Shown: positions 24,352 through 56,103, counted from the first letter of the stretch. The stretch is DNA of 64,000 nucleotides from Mastigias papua (GCA_964019165.1 OZ025274.1:11408907-11472906); one strand, 5' to 3'. The notes: generated by a model not told the origin, from the letters alone. Made by a program: numbers and translations.

Positions 24352-26479
24352 ATGGGTCACTCGTTTTATATATTTATATATATATATGTTTTATATATGT
24401 TATATATATATATGTTTTATATATATATATATACGTTTTATATATGTTTTTCAGTCAAAACATATTGTTACCATTATTCAAAACTGAGATGTAAGTTTGT
24501 ACAAGGAAATCCAGACCCTGATTTGTACATTACAATACCAGAAAGTTACTTTTCTATTTCAGATAAAGCAAGAAATGATCCATTTTATCCCAGTCTACTC
24601 TAACAAGCATAAATAAAATGTAATAGCTCTTATTTCGCAATCTCTATAGACACAATCCAATCTCTTCAGCATGATTTTTCTGCGAGTGTGTCGCATTCAC
24701 CTGACAATCACTAGGCTGTTATAGCCCATATTTATATACGCAGTGGATTTTTGAACAGCACATGAGAAATCATCCATCGACCTTATTTACTTGTAATGTA
24801 TTTCAGTATGGTGAGATCTTTCCCAGGTTGCAAAGTGGTGATCACCGCTCGGGATTACTTACATTGCATTATTACTGGTCTACCTTTTCTGGGTATCGCT
24901 AGCATCTTTTCTCTGTCACACCATGAAGGGAGTCCTATTGCTTTGCTACCCACCTTGCAGTTATGATTCCAGATCTCCCCTGATTCCATTAGTCTTGAAA
25001 TACAAGATTGAAAGGAGTATGAGAAGGAAATCTTCCATTTTGAAAGCAGAACTGGTCTAAAACGAGTGCTCAAATATGGTCTTTAATAAGCAGAGGCTTT
25101 TGCAGCCGACGATTGCTTGAATACGCATGAAGTTCAGTGACATTTGAAAACTGATTCTTATAACCATTTGAAGCTACTCTGTTAAGTCGAACATTGCAAT
25201 TTCTGGGGTATACTCAGAAGTAATTCAGACCCTATACCGCATGCCCGTTCCTTTTTAAGGAGCTGGCTAAAGGCCTAGTTCCTTAAGTTCTTTATGTTCT
25301 ACATCATCTTACCACATTGTAGTCTTGAATTTTCTGTAAAAGCTTCATAATTTTAACTAAAATTTTTGTGCCCAGAAAACAGCCCAGGAATATTTGCTTT
25401 AGGAGTGCAATCTCCATGATTTCTTTTTGACTTCTTCAAGATAGTTCAGTGTGAGTGGTTTCTTGTAAAGTAGACGCGTAGTTCGAAAGGAAACTCTCGC
25501 CTATTGTCAACTGTAGTCATGCTTTCTTGATGACGATTGGAAATTCTACTGAAATGAAGTTTCGACCTGTCTGCTACTACAAAAGAATCGTTTCAATTCT
25601 TTCACTCGCTAAATAGAAAATGAAAACTAGTCACAAGAAATGGTTGTCTGTAATCATAAGGTTGTCCCCTTCAGGGCATCATATATCAGGGCCGCGTGAA
25701 TGATCTTTGTTAGGGCAGATCTCTTGCATTCAACTCTCTCTAACATGCTCAGCAATGAATAAATGGCTGGCATAGAGATAAATACATCTAGCTACATACG
25801 GGCTATATACCGCAATGTTTTACAAACTGACAGTACTGCGTAATACTGAAGCAAAAAGATACTCTGTCCCATCTTTACTGGAAACTTGAGCGTCTAAAAT
25901 TTGGTAGCCCCTTTAAATATAATTTATAATTCGGAGGTGGAAAATATGAGAATATTTGCAGATATTACGATCAAGGACAAACGGATTTTTCACTCTTTAA
26001 GAAGGCGGGATGCCTATGGTTAGTCGCATTCGTTCAACGGGCAAAATAATTAATCGGAGATTGTACTGAAGTTATTTTATATGATAGTAACGCAATGAAT
26101 AAGTCACAACTCAGAAAACTATAGCCAACGAAGTGAAAACATTCATTGCAATTCGTGGTAACAAGGGTCGAGTATATGATTATAAACAATGTTAATAACA
26201 CTGATCAGAAGAATAAGTCACGCAATTCTTACACAATGCTTTCTTTTTATCGTTTATATCTACATTGCACGCACTTTGTCTGGTTCTCCCTTTGGAATGT
26301 GGTCAGACATATAATAACATGGTATACACAGTCTTTTATAAGACACCTGGCTCAAGGCCTGGTAGTAAAAGTTTCTCTTAATTTCTGGTCGCATCAAAGG
26401 GCATGTCACTTGGAAAAGTCTTATATACTGACTTGTGCAAAAATCACAAAAATCGCAAAAACCAATGACAAAGTCATAG
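24352..26479. other. Gene-free stretch
   Basis: Contains a short interrupted TA/TTTTATATA tract at about 24,365-24,450. Open frames up to 117 codons (26,146-26,499) have no recognisable motif. Nothing else supported. Confidence 0.3.
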
Positions 26480-26622
26480 AACTTAGAGCTTCACTATAGC
26501 ACGAAAAAGCGGGAACATTCTTTTAGCATACTGAAAGCTTTTTTCGTCCGACACTCTTCAGAGTATGAAACGTCGGATAACGACTGTAAGGTGAACCGAA
26601 ATATATAACCGTGATATCACGT
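26480..26622 (-). mobile_element. ~145-bp hammerhead-bearing dispersed element, copy 1
   Basis: Reverse complement matches 61,160-61,305 nearly end to end: shared AAGGTGAACCGAAATATATA, CCGACGTTTCAT, GGACGAAAAAAGCTTT, AGTATG and CACGAAAAAGCGG/ACTTCACTATAG. It contains a complete hammerhead motif (see 26,527-26,567). Non-coding. Its size and ribozyme resemble metazoan retrozyme monomers. Confidence 0.75.
26527..26567 (-). ncRNA. Type I hammerhead ribozyme, intact core
   Basis: Minus strand, 5' to 3': stem I strand CATACT (26,567-26,562), core CTGAAGA (26,561-26,555), short stem-loop II GTGTCGGAC (26,554-26,546), GAAA (26,545-26,542), stem III AAA/TTT closed by a 3-nt loop, C17 at 26,533, stem I strand AGTATG (26,532-26,527). 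Stem I pairs perfectly over 6 bp. C3-A9, G12-A14, the A15.1-U16.1 pair and the UC cleavage position all match the hammerhead consensus; predicted cleavage is between 26,533 and 26,532. Stem II is only 2 bp, a weak point. Such ribozymes process retrozyme and Penelope-like transcripts. Confidence 0.75.
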
Positions 26623-26989
26623 GTACCCGCTGAGAGTTATACACTCCTCGGGCCACATGTTAGTTCTAAGAGTTTCTTCAAAATTTCTTGACTTACTCAA
26701 ACAACAGTGAAAACAATAACAAACCGTAACACATTATCTAATAGCGGCATTGAAGTATATAAACATACATCAATCGTCGAGTACTGATTTCTTATAAGAA
26801 TATCGTGTACTTATTAGAGGGCTGAGGATATCTCACTGCACACTTTTCGCAGAAACTGTTGGTTATTCCTTGGCTCTTCTACTTACAAGCTAATCATGAG
26901 ATGTTTATATACTAACGCATGTGTCAATCAATCAATATATACATAGATAATAATAGTAATAATACTAATCTTCTATAAACATTTCACCA

Positions 26990-27615
26990 TCCAACACTCA
27001 TCCAACATTTGTTGGATGACAATTTTTATGGGGTGGCCAAACCATCCAACAAATTGCGGATGAGAGCTTTGGAGGACAGCCTCAAGTCCTTGATCTCCCT
27101 GGCCAAACGATCCAACTCGTTGATCAGTGATCCGACTATATTCAACAACACTTCAAAAACAATAGTACTTCAATTTTCCACCATCCAATCGTTTTTAGCA
27201 AAGCCTCATCTAACATATGTTGGATCACCCAACATGGTGGCCAATCGATCCAACGTTGGTAATTCCAAATGTTGGATGAATGTTGGATGAATGTTGGATG
27301 AATGTTGGATGAATGTTGGATGAATGTTGGATGAAGTATTGGATGAAGTGTTGGATCGTTTGGCTGGGCTTGAGTTTGATCGTTTCGCCAAGGAAATCAG
27401 GAATTTGGGCATGCGTTTATGTCATGATTTTTGAGAAATGTCACTGTTGAACTGTCATGTGATGCTGATACAGTGCCTCTGTGATTGAGGTTGCTCTCTG
27501 CAGTTCTCATCCAACATTTGCTGGATAATTTGGCCTCCCCATTACAAATTGTCATCCAATAAAGGTTTGATGAATGTTGGATGAATGTTGGATGAAATGC
27601 TGGATCATTTGGGTG
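26990..27615. repeat. Foldback-like element built of GTTGGATGA repeats
   Basis: Left end holds CATCCAAC-type motifs; the block TTGTTGGATGACAATTTTTA then GGGGTGGCCAAA (27,010 on) recurs inverted at about 27,528-27,568. The interior has a minisatellite of 11-bp units ATGTTGGATGA (about 27,268-27,345) and a second short run near 27,570-27,598. Open frames here are translations of the repeat. Confidence 0.65.
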
Positions 27616-28782
27616 AGGCTTAATACTTTGAAATCAACACTTGTATGCACACATTCCAACCAAATTTTCTTTAAAAACGGGAGTTTCATATATCGTCATT
27701 TAAAAGAAAACGGGAGAACACCGGAATAAGAATTTAAAAATTAGTTGAAAATGGGAGGTATGTAAATGCTTATTAAACCTACTTCTACTGCATCAAACTA
27801 TATTAACTACATGCATTTCACAAGCAACTCTTTTGAAGACTAAACTTTCTAGCTCTCCATTTGTTTCTGTATATGGGAACTGACATTAAGTATGAAAGGT
27901 ACCAGGGTGGAACCAAACATGCAATGGTAGGAAATTTCCTGAAGATTGTTTCTGGGATTCACAAGCTTTATAAGAAATTTTGGGGGTATGAAACCAAAGT
28001 ACATTTTTTAATGATTTTTTCATGAGCTATTTTATGATAATAATTTTGCAGGTTTACTGCTTTACAGTTCTTTTACATTAGAATAGTCGAAGACTGATGT
28101 TGATGGAGAATCTGACGTTGACTAAGGTCATTTTTAACTTTCTTATAAAAAAATACATGTATGCACCTCGAATATAAGAACCTATTCCAATGTGAACAGA
28201 CAGACAAGTTCTTCTAGCAAGGTAATAAAGCTCATCGTTGATGCTTAAGACTGACTTGAAGACAAGTTTCAATAATATACAGAAAGTCTGAGTTGTGTAT
28301 GTTCAACACATTGTGCATTTCATCAATAAAAAGTGTTGAGACCATTGTACTAGTGAGGATTTGAGTTGTCTGTAAAAGCCACTAGAATTCATAGTTTTCC
28401 TTTTTCATACCAGGGAAGAGTAAATGAACCTTTGAATAAGAGTCTGTCTACCCGAAAATAATCTGAGTTCCTTTTAAAGAAGAACCTTATTCAGCCTGAT
28501 CTTTAAAAGAGTAGGTACTTATATGCAGAGACTTACTGTACTGGTAGCTTTAAGTGCCAAGTTCTCCTACCTCTCAAGGGGTGGTCCTATAAGCAATTTG
28601 CGCCGCAAAGATGCATGTGATGCAATTTTCTATTCACTTAAATATGAAAACATTGTTGTGAACACTGAGTCATTATAGCTCCTGTTTGCCTGGAAAACAG
28701 AGAGAAAACTGTTTGCAAGTCAGAAAAAGCTATGCCCCTCTCCCCGGTAATTTTCTAATTGTTCTTCCCTTTCTTGCTTGCA
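27616..28782. other. Gene-free stretch, nothing recognised
   Basis: AT-rich DNA; a single family A-like terminal motif (CTTTCTTATAAAAAAATACAT near 28,138, partner not found) is the only repeat hint. Confidence 0.3.
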
Positions 28783-28875
28783 GAAGCTGAGCCTGTTATT
28801 CACTGGCCAGAGCCTTATTAGCATCTGCCCCAATTCTGAATCTCTGCAAAATGAATCAGATCATTATCCTCGTCG
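28783..28875 (+). repeat. Stem-loop-rich repeat S, copy 1 (5'-truncated)
   Basis: Carries only the 3' part of the unit (GCTGAGCCTGTTATTCAC ... GCATCTGCCCCAATTCTGAA), then passes into CATCTT and TCTG microsatellite at 28,876-28,914. Confidence 0.65.
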
Positions 28876-28914
28876 TCATCTTCATCTACGTCATCTGTCT
28901 GTCTGTCTGTCTGT

Positions 28915-29215
28915 TCCTGTACGCCCCTTACGGGGCCTAGGCTGACCCTGAGGTCAGTGTCGCCTTCAAATTGTTTAAAAGAGGTGATTGAGTCGGCTAC
29001 ACTCAATCCACTCTGTTACCCCAACAGTTACTTATCAGAGCTGCAGCCTGAAGCTGCTGTGCCTGACTGTCACTGAAGGGGCCTGGTTGGACAGTTTGCC
29101 ACAGGTCGTCAACATCTGCCCAATTCTGAATCTTCGCGAAATGAATCACTATCAACTTAAGGGCAGAGTCTCTCTGTGCCCACTTGCCACCACGAGGAGG
29201 TCTCCAACCATGGGC
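28915..29215 (+). repeat. Stem-loop-rich repeat S, copy 2 (full length)
   Basis: About 300 bp, non-coding. It contains consecutive short stem-loops: GCCCC-TTAC-GGGGC (28,923-28,936), CTGACC-CTGA-GGTCAG (28,942-28,957), TTGAGT/ACTCAA (28,988-29,006), CTGTT-ACCCC-AACAG (29,013-29,027), GCAGC-CTGAA-GCTGC (29,043-29,057) and a GGGCAGAG/CTC-TG-TGCCC hairpin (29,161-29,181). It is followed by a microsatellite, as are the other copies, which resembles a SINE with a simple-repeat tail; no tRNA-like head or pol III boxes were recognised. Confidence 0.75.
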
Positions 29216-29220
29216 TAGCA

Positions 29221-29368
29221 TCTACGTCATCAATATTGTCATTATCATCACCATCATCTTCATTATCATCATCGTCATCATCATTATCATCATCATTATC
29301 ATCATCATCATCATCTTCTTCTTCTTCTTCTTCTTCTCCTTCTTCTTCTTCTCCTTCTTCTTCTTCTC
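29221..29368. repeat. Compound microsatellite (ATC)n/(TTC)n
   Basis: ATCATC-type runs to about 29,316, then CTTCTT/CTCCTT runs; lies between copies 2 and 3 of repeat S. Confidence 0.95.
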
Positions 29369-29672
29369 GTTACGCCCCTCACGGGGCCTGAGACTGACCC
29401 TAGGGTCAGTGGACCACTTATCAATTTTTTAAAAGAGGTGATTGAGTCGGCTACACTCAATCCACTCTGTTAACCCAACAGTTACTTGGGAGAACTGCAG
29501 TCTGATCTGCTGAGCCTGTTGTTCACCGCCGGGGCCTGGTTGGACAGTTTGCCACAAGTCATCAACAACTGCCCCAATTCTGAATCTTTGCAAAATGTAT
29601 CGTTGTCAACTTAAGGGCAGTGTCTCTTTGTGCCCGCCCACCACCTCGAGGAGGTCTCCAACCATGGGTGGG
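29369..29672 (+). repeat. Stem-loop-rich repeat S, copy 3
   Basis: Full-length copy beginning GTTACGCCCCTCACGGGGCC. The second hairpin has become a longer perfect palindrome (ACTGACCCTAGGGTCAGT, about 29,393-29,410), and the other stems are mostly kept. Followed by (CAT)n. Confidence 0.75.

Positions 29673-29751
<79 letters not shown>
29673..29751. repeat. (CAT)n microsatellite
   Basis: About 26 uninterrupted CAT units; explains the poly-His and poly-Met open frames here. Confidence 0.97.
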
Positions 29752-29756
29752 TTTTC

Positions 29757-30880
29757 CTGTCTTTTTCCTGTACGCCCCTTACGGGGCCTAGGCTGACCCT
29801 GAGGTCAGTGTCGCCTTCAAATTGTTTAGAAGAGGTGATTGAGTCGCAGGCCCGTCGGAACTGGGGGGGCTGGGGGGGGCTTTGGCCCCCCAATATTTTG
29901 CAACTATTTGCTCTTTAAATTTTCGAGAAAACATTGCAAGGCCACACTATAAATTCGCAAAAATATTAACCAGTTCAGTTACCAATTATCCCTTTCAATA
30001 ATTTATTGCGTGTTCAAAGAACCAATGTATACTTGATCAGGAACGTTAAACAGCATGAGCGAAGAAAGTGAAGTCTTGAAAACTGAATCTGGGAGGGCGT
30101 CAGGGTCTGACTTTTATGTTCCATCAACCTTAAAACACTTCATTGTCAATAGTATTGGTTGGTAATTTGATTATTTGGTAAGCAGATTTTTGGGCAATTT
30201 TCGAACAGAGATTTGTGTAGCACACAGAGTTAATGTAGCACACAAAAGCACACAAGCATAGGTGATTGAAAAAGAGCATTAAGAGGATCGTTAAATTTTG
30301 TTTTGGCAGTGTTTATGATTTCTTAAGTTGATTGCTGGTGTGCATTGCACGGAGACAGCAGGAAAGTTTTGCTGTCAATGACTGCAAAGTATTCCGTTAG
30401 CTTTTTCAGCCACAGGTAATGCAATGTTAGTAGATGACTGCAAATACATAGATTCCAGCCAATTTACAACTTCCATTTCAAAAATTGTCTTAAGTCTGTA
30501 AATAGTAATTCATCCATTAAAAATGGCAATTTGTATAGCCAGGTTGCTTTCCAGCAATCTAAAGGGCATGGCCGAACAAAAATTCTCCCGGAGCCCAGTG
30601 CAGTTTGCTTTATTCACAGCCCCCCCCCCAATATCGATTTCGTTCCGACGGGCCTGAGTCGGCTACACTCAATCCACTCTGTTACCCCAACAGTTACTTA
30701 TCAGAGCTGCAGCCTGAGGCTGCTGTGCCTGACTGTCACCGAGGGGGCCTGGTTGGACAGTTTGCCACAGGTCGTCAACATCTGCCCCAATTCTGAATCT
30801 TCGCGAAATGAATCACTATCAACTTAAGGGCAGAGTCTCTCTGTGCCCGCTTGCCACCACGAGGAGGTCTCCAACCATCA
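29757..30880 (+). repeat. Stem-loop-rich repeat S, copy 4, split by a transposon
   Basis: The 5' part (29,757-29,846, ending GGTGATTGAGTCG) resumes at 30,657 (AGTCGGCTACACTC) and continues to 30,880. Removing 29,847-30,656 and one AGTCG restores a collinear unit. A (CAT)n tract follows at 30,877-30,976. Confidence 0.8.
29847..30656. mobile_element. 810-bp non-autonomous DNA transposon, perfect 15-bp TIRs
   Basis: Ends CAGGCCCGTCGGAAC (29,847-29,861) and GTTCCGACGGGCCTG (30,642-30,656) are perfect inverted repeats. The flanks duplicate AGTCG (29,842-29,846 and 30,657-30,661). CAGG ends with a 5-bp duplication fit a hAT-like (hAT5-type) element. Subterminal G/C runs lie at both ends; no transposase frame. 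It sits inside a copy of repeat S. Confidence 0.85.
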
Positions 30881-30909
30881 TCATCATCATCACCATCATG
30901 ATCATCATC

Positions 30910-30960
<51 letters not shown>

Positions 30961-30976
30961 TATCATCATCATCATT
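30877..30976. repeat. (CAT)n microsatellite with interruptions
   Basis: CAT repeat with CAC, GAT and TAT variants; tail of repeat S copy 4. Confidence 0.95.
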
Positions 30977-32635
30977 GCCGTAGAATCCGACGTCGAAGAG
31001 CTGCTAAACTACAAGACAGAAGCAGTAAAAATTACTATCGGCTGAAATACAAAGATTCAGGGGTTTTAGAGTGGGCCTTCTCAAGTGAAATTTGTTTAAC
31101 ATCACTTTGGAAGTGTTAGCAGCAAGAAGCCCCACAGTTACTAGATGTACCTGCCTAACGATGTGCTCCCACCTTGGTGGTTAAGGAAAATCGCGTGGTT
31201 GTACAGTTACAAACAATATTAATATATCATGTACCTGCTCAATTGCAGTAAGGTGATGCAGTTAAAATGTACACTTGCTGCGCGCCACTACACGTGACCA
31301 AATGCACCACTAGTGGCGCTCGCCGCCAGGTCCATAGGAATACTTGGGACTATTTATATAGATGAAAAAAGAGTTTTACAAGACTTCCTTATATAAACAG
31401 GTATCCTGCATTACCTTTCTGTGCAGATTGTTTTCCAGGAACAGGAATACTGCACGTGTCCTGATGGAATATGTGTTGACATTTGTATGCCACGGTGAAG
31501 GCTAATCCTGACCAAAGAAAAGACAATGCATAAGACACTGTTGTTTGATAAGAGAAAATCCTCAACTGTAAACAAAACAATAACAGTGCTGATTTTACAA
31601 ATCTTTTGTTTGCATACTTAATAGGAAGCTGAAGGGGTTGACACAACAGTCTGGAAGAAAGCGAATATTGAGTCGCATTTTCGTATGAGGAATAAGTACT
31701 GTCCTCTGCGGCAGGAAACTCAGCGTTTACTCCTTTGTAAAAACAGGTTTTAGGGCTTTCCTTTTTGTACCAGAAGTAAAACATCGATTTCTCTATCTTC
31801 TTAGTAGCTCTTTTTCCATGACAGTAGGCTATTTATGCATTAATTGTACTAAGAATGTTAGTAAGATGTATTTGCGGTTATTGCTCATTTTTCTGCGATC
31901 AAGAAGGTTACACAGATTTTATGAGGACGGACCTACATGCAGAAGTCTAAAAAATTTATCAAACTTATGCTACTAATGAAAAAATTCCTAAGTGACTTTT
32001 CAATGTCGAATATTGTTGTCATTGAGTGTGACTTAGGAAGCCATTTGCATTCGTTGCAGTTAAATTCGCTCTATAGAACGGATTGATTTGAACCTATAAT
32101 GTCTAGATTGTATTCTATGTAAACACCTATAGTATTGCAGACAGTAGTAAATATGCAGTTAAACTTAGCATTTATTAACTAACTGTAAATGCTGCAAGGT
32201 GATAGAACGAGGCCTAAGATATACGTAGATATAGGGAACTGTAGGTAAGAACTAGATCTTGAGCTAGGTTCCTTATAAATAGATAACGTTTAGTCACCAA
32301 GACAGACTTTGTGAGTCTCCATTTTAAGCTTAATTTGGTTTAAACAAAGGAATTTGGGTGTAGAGAGCAAATGGAGCCTCGAAGGCAGCACAATTGTAAG
32401 GTAGTGGGTAGTGAAGCGTTTTTGTTCTAGCACTAGATTTTCACAGAACTGACTTTGTCTCACAGCGATGCATTATTCATCCAATGTTTTTTGTTGATAG
32501 TTGGACTGGTTGCGTTATTCATTTTCCAATAATGTATAATGTCTACGGTCTCAAAGGGCAAATAGCTGATTTGGATTGTCAAGTGAGTGATCTCACGAGG
32601 AAGATGGTGATTCCCTGGATACATTTACATGCGCC
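30977..32635. other. Region upstream of the carbonic anhydrase gene
   Basis: The best open frame is on the minus strand at 31,389-31,784 (131 codons, Cys-rich, with an internal TTTGTTTACAG acceptor-like site and a GAAAG/GTAATG donor-like site near its end). Two frames are open over the last 150 nt, so no product is proposed. Nothing else recognised. Confidence 0.3.
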
Positions 32636-32642
32636 TATAAAA
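32636..32642 (+). promoter_or_regulatory. TATA box candidate for the carbonic anhydrase gene
   Basis: TATAAAA 78 nt upstream of the ATG at 32,720 (GCGCCTATAAAACTTG). Initiation about 30 nt downstream would give a 5' UTR of roughly 50 nt. Inferred from sequence and position only. Confidence 0.4.
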
Positions 32643-32719
32643 CTTGAAGATCTGCAACGTAGGAGCTATAGCATGCACACACTTGGAAGTGTATACACGG
32701 CAAGGCACTGACAGAGAAA

Positions 32720-50174
<17,455 letters not shown>

Positions 50175-50548
50175 ACACTGAATAGTAATGGAGACACTCG
50201 AAACAATCAGCATTTTTGCGCTGAATCGTACAATTCGAAACCAACTTTCTTTCCAGCATTTCCTTTTGTATGCATGACTATATTAGAATGGATATAACGG
50301 ACTATTCTATATTAATTTGACAAAACAACCTGAATTTGAAGCGACTGATTTATGCCTAGTAACTTCCTTATTGATACTGCCCCTCTTTTCCTATCAAATT
50401 TGCTGCAGACAGTTTGCTTCACTAGTATCTCCGTTGATTCATAGCCTATCTCCGTTGACTCAAAGGCAGTGTAGGTTCTATCGTATCCCAAAGTCCGCTT
50501 AATTTGTATAAGTTTTATCCTATTCCTATATTTTTGTGGCTAACGGAG

Positions 50549-50554
50549 AATAAA
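50549..50554 (+). promoter_or_regulatory. Candidate polyadenylation signal of carbonic anhydrase
   Basis: AATAAA 375 nt after the stop, followed by GTGTTGCTG (G/T-rich element). First canonical hexamer downstream of the stop codon. Confidence 0.5.
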
Positions 50555-51004
50555 TGTGTTGCTGCAGAGATCCAGACGTTTGCCCGAAGCTTATAACTCT
50601 CGCATCCCTTCGTTCATTCTATGACAGCTTTCCAGGGCTATCATTGCTTAGAATACACATACATTTGTTAGTGATGTGACAAAGCCCATTGTTCACCATT
50701 TACTGTTTCCATCGGACTACTTGCATTCGTTGAATCGAAAAAGCCTTTTGTGATCTGTGCTTTTTTCTCGCAAGATATAACCGTTATATATCAGCAATAA
50801 CTACTCTACTTTAGACTTTTATTATCTCTTAGCAATTTTAACCTTTTATGGTATTATGTTTGCACTTTTTTTGATATGGCTCGCTGTAATTTCACAAAGA
50901 ACGTTTATTTATTCTTAACAGCTGCCTTCAGTTTTTGTCTCGTACATTCCGTCTTCGATCAAATTGATGGGTCACTACCCATTGTTCCGTCAATTTGTCT
51001 AAAA

Positions 51005-51238
51005 CAGTTGTTCTGAACTTTTATTCAGCCACCGCCCCCTTTCAGGTTTCCCCACTGATCGACCTCCCCCATCTCAGCTCCAAAATTCTCATGTTGAATA
51101 CCTAATAGATACTGAAGAAACTCGTATAAAAATCTACATATTTCATTGACCCTATGGTTTTACTGTAAAGATCTCCAACACCCCCTAGATCTCAAAAACA
51201 CCCCCTAGAGGCGCTACTGTCCCCGTTGAGAACCACTG
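51005..51238. mobile_element. hAT-type MITE, 234 bp, with 8-bp duplication
   Basis: Ends CAGTTGTTCTGAAC and (inverted) CAGTGGTTCTCAAC match the CAGTGGTTCTCAAC TIR of hAT MITEs. Flanks GTCTAAAA (50,997-51,004) and GTCTGAAA (51,239-51,246) are a 7/8 target-site duplication. Interior CCCCCTAGA repeats; no coding frame. Confidence 0.85.
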
Positions 51239-51249
51239 GTCTGAAAGAT

Positions 51250-52520
51250 CCTTCGTAAGACTACACTGTGCTAGTTTTCACTGGCTATCGGTAGCTTGTC
51301 TTTAGCTCTGATACGTTGAGGAACAGTGCGTAGTTTTGCGATGTGACAGGCGGGGATCAGTTGGTTACTTGTTCTATGGTCTGATAGGTATGTGGAACAT
51401 TAGGCTGTCCTCCTTTTTAAAGGATAAGGCCCAGGGGCCGTCGATACATTGGGAGTGTGAGAATGTGAAACCCACCTTGGAAAATAGCTTTGATGGTAAA
51501 TCTTTTTGAAATATTGCGTCAGTCGGCACAGTATTTACGTAGTCTACTCGCTTATTTGGAATTTTGACCCTAGTTGGCAACCAAACTGGCCACACTCCCT
51601 GTCTCGAAATGTTCTCAGGGTCGCTCTAATAAGGGAATATTAAGCGGAGAGGAAAGGAACTGGTTAGTCATCTGCATGAAGAAGACATCTCAGAATAAGT
51701 GTCCTTTAACACGCGTTAATAAGAGTTCCTCAACCTGCGTGTTCTACATGGAAGCTACTGATAGTCTTCTTCTTTTACCAGCTCTTGAGTCCTGAATAGA
51801 CGTACCCACTCCACTTCATAATTTTTTTGGAAAATACAACCAGGATATCCTTATTGCAGACTCCACACATTATTTTCGAGTCTCTTATTTGGTCGATTAT
51901 TCAATAACTTGGGTAATCGTGCTTTTCGTTTTGTTTATCGCTGAAACGACTTGTGAAACCTACCCAAAGCTATTATAATTAGAGACATTTTCCACCCAGT
52001 CTGTTTATTCCAGCCCCCCGTTTATTGGGTATATAGGAAATTTGCAATTCCAACCCCCCTACTTATTCCTGTTTGGTTCATTCAAAACAACATCCCTTCA
52101 GTATAATAATACAAGTTACTTTGATATAAACATTAAGTCCAGAAACTAAGACAAAAAAATAAAACGGTGTTTTTTCAGGGAGAGGTACACTTAGGGACTC
52201 AGATTAATTTGCCATTTCTACCATCAAATGCCATTTCAGCTGTATTTTGAATAGGTGTAGCGATGACAATCGTCTTATTTTGATAGGAATGTCGAATGTC
52301 GATATGCTGCGATTACTCTTTCTTCCTCAGTTTTCCACCTTTATTTTTTCATATAAACATTTCCTTGGTAATTTCAAGTCTTAGCCTTGGAGTATGGAGA
52401 TCTATATCATTACATGTATTATATTTAGACAAAGAAGCTGTGTGTTGGAACATATTCCATAGGCTCTCAGGGTAAAGCTTGTTGACAATCCTATAAATCA
52501 CAACCAGCGATCATATGAGC
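51250..52520. other. Intergenic, nothing recognised
   Basis: Minus-strand frame 51,374-51,595 (73 codons, with an internal AAG/GTGGGT donor-like site) has no recognisable product. C-runs CAGCCCCCCGTTTATTG and CAACCCCCCTACTTATTC at about 52,010-52,070 look like repeated words. Confidence 0.3.
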
Positions 52521-52526
52521 ACTATT

Positions 52527-52810
52527 AGGTTTCTAATAAGTGGAGGTCTCGATAAATGGGTATAGGGAATATTTCTAAATTCTAATGACAATTTAGTGTT
52601 TTTGACAAACATCATAAGATACGTTCATCTGGTCAGAGAAACATTATCGCTTGGTAAAAGAAAACATTTCTTTTCCAAAAACAAAAATCTCAAAACTGTT
52701 TTTCATTCCTAGAAATCTACTAAACGGGGGTCTTTATAAGCTTCGGGGGGGGGGGGTGGACGGTGAAAACCGGATAACTAATGAACGTTTCCCATTTATT
52801 AGAAACCTAA
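52527..52810. mobile_element. 284-bp MITE with TTAGGTTTCTAATAA inverted ends
   Basis: Left TTAGGTTTCTAATAAGTGG (52,527-52,545) and inverted right TTAGGTTTCTAATAAATGGG (52,791-52,810). The interior has a G12 run at about 52,745. Non-coding. Confidence 0.65.
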
Positions 52811-56008
<3,198 letters not shown>

Positions 56009-56059
56009 CAATAGCCTTTCCACTAAAAGGTTTTAAAAATTTATATAGACTCTCATAAT

Positions 56060-56103
56060 AAAAACAACTGTTTAATGTTTCGTGTATAGCTTCATCAGAA
56101 AAA
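56060..56103 (-). ncRNA. Hammerhead-like core in the spacer between TA arrays
   Basis: Minus strand CTGATGA (56,098-56,092), 10-nt insert, GAAAC (56,081-56,077), then possible AC/GT stem III. No convincing stem I pairing, so it is at best a decayed ribozyme. It fills the 106-bp spacer 56,004-56,109. Confidence 0.35.

Noticed and set aside
27268..27345. CRISPR-like array of short repeats
   Set aside because: Units are directly tandem without unique spacers, in a eukaryotic context.
28923..28957. GC-rich hairpins of repeat S as bacterial-type terminators
   Set aside because: No T-run follows, and the window is clearly eukaryotic.
29562..29918. Poly-Met and poly-His proteins (also 30,775-31,119)
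   Set aside because: Translations of (CAT)n tracts flanking repeat S; no gene signals.
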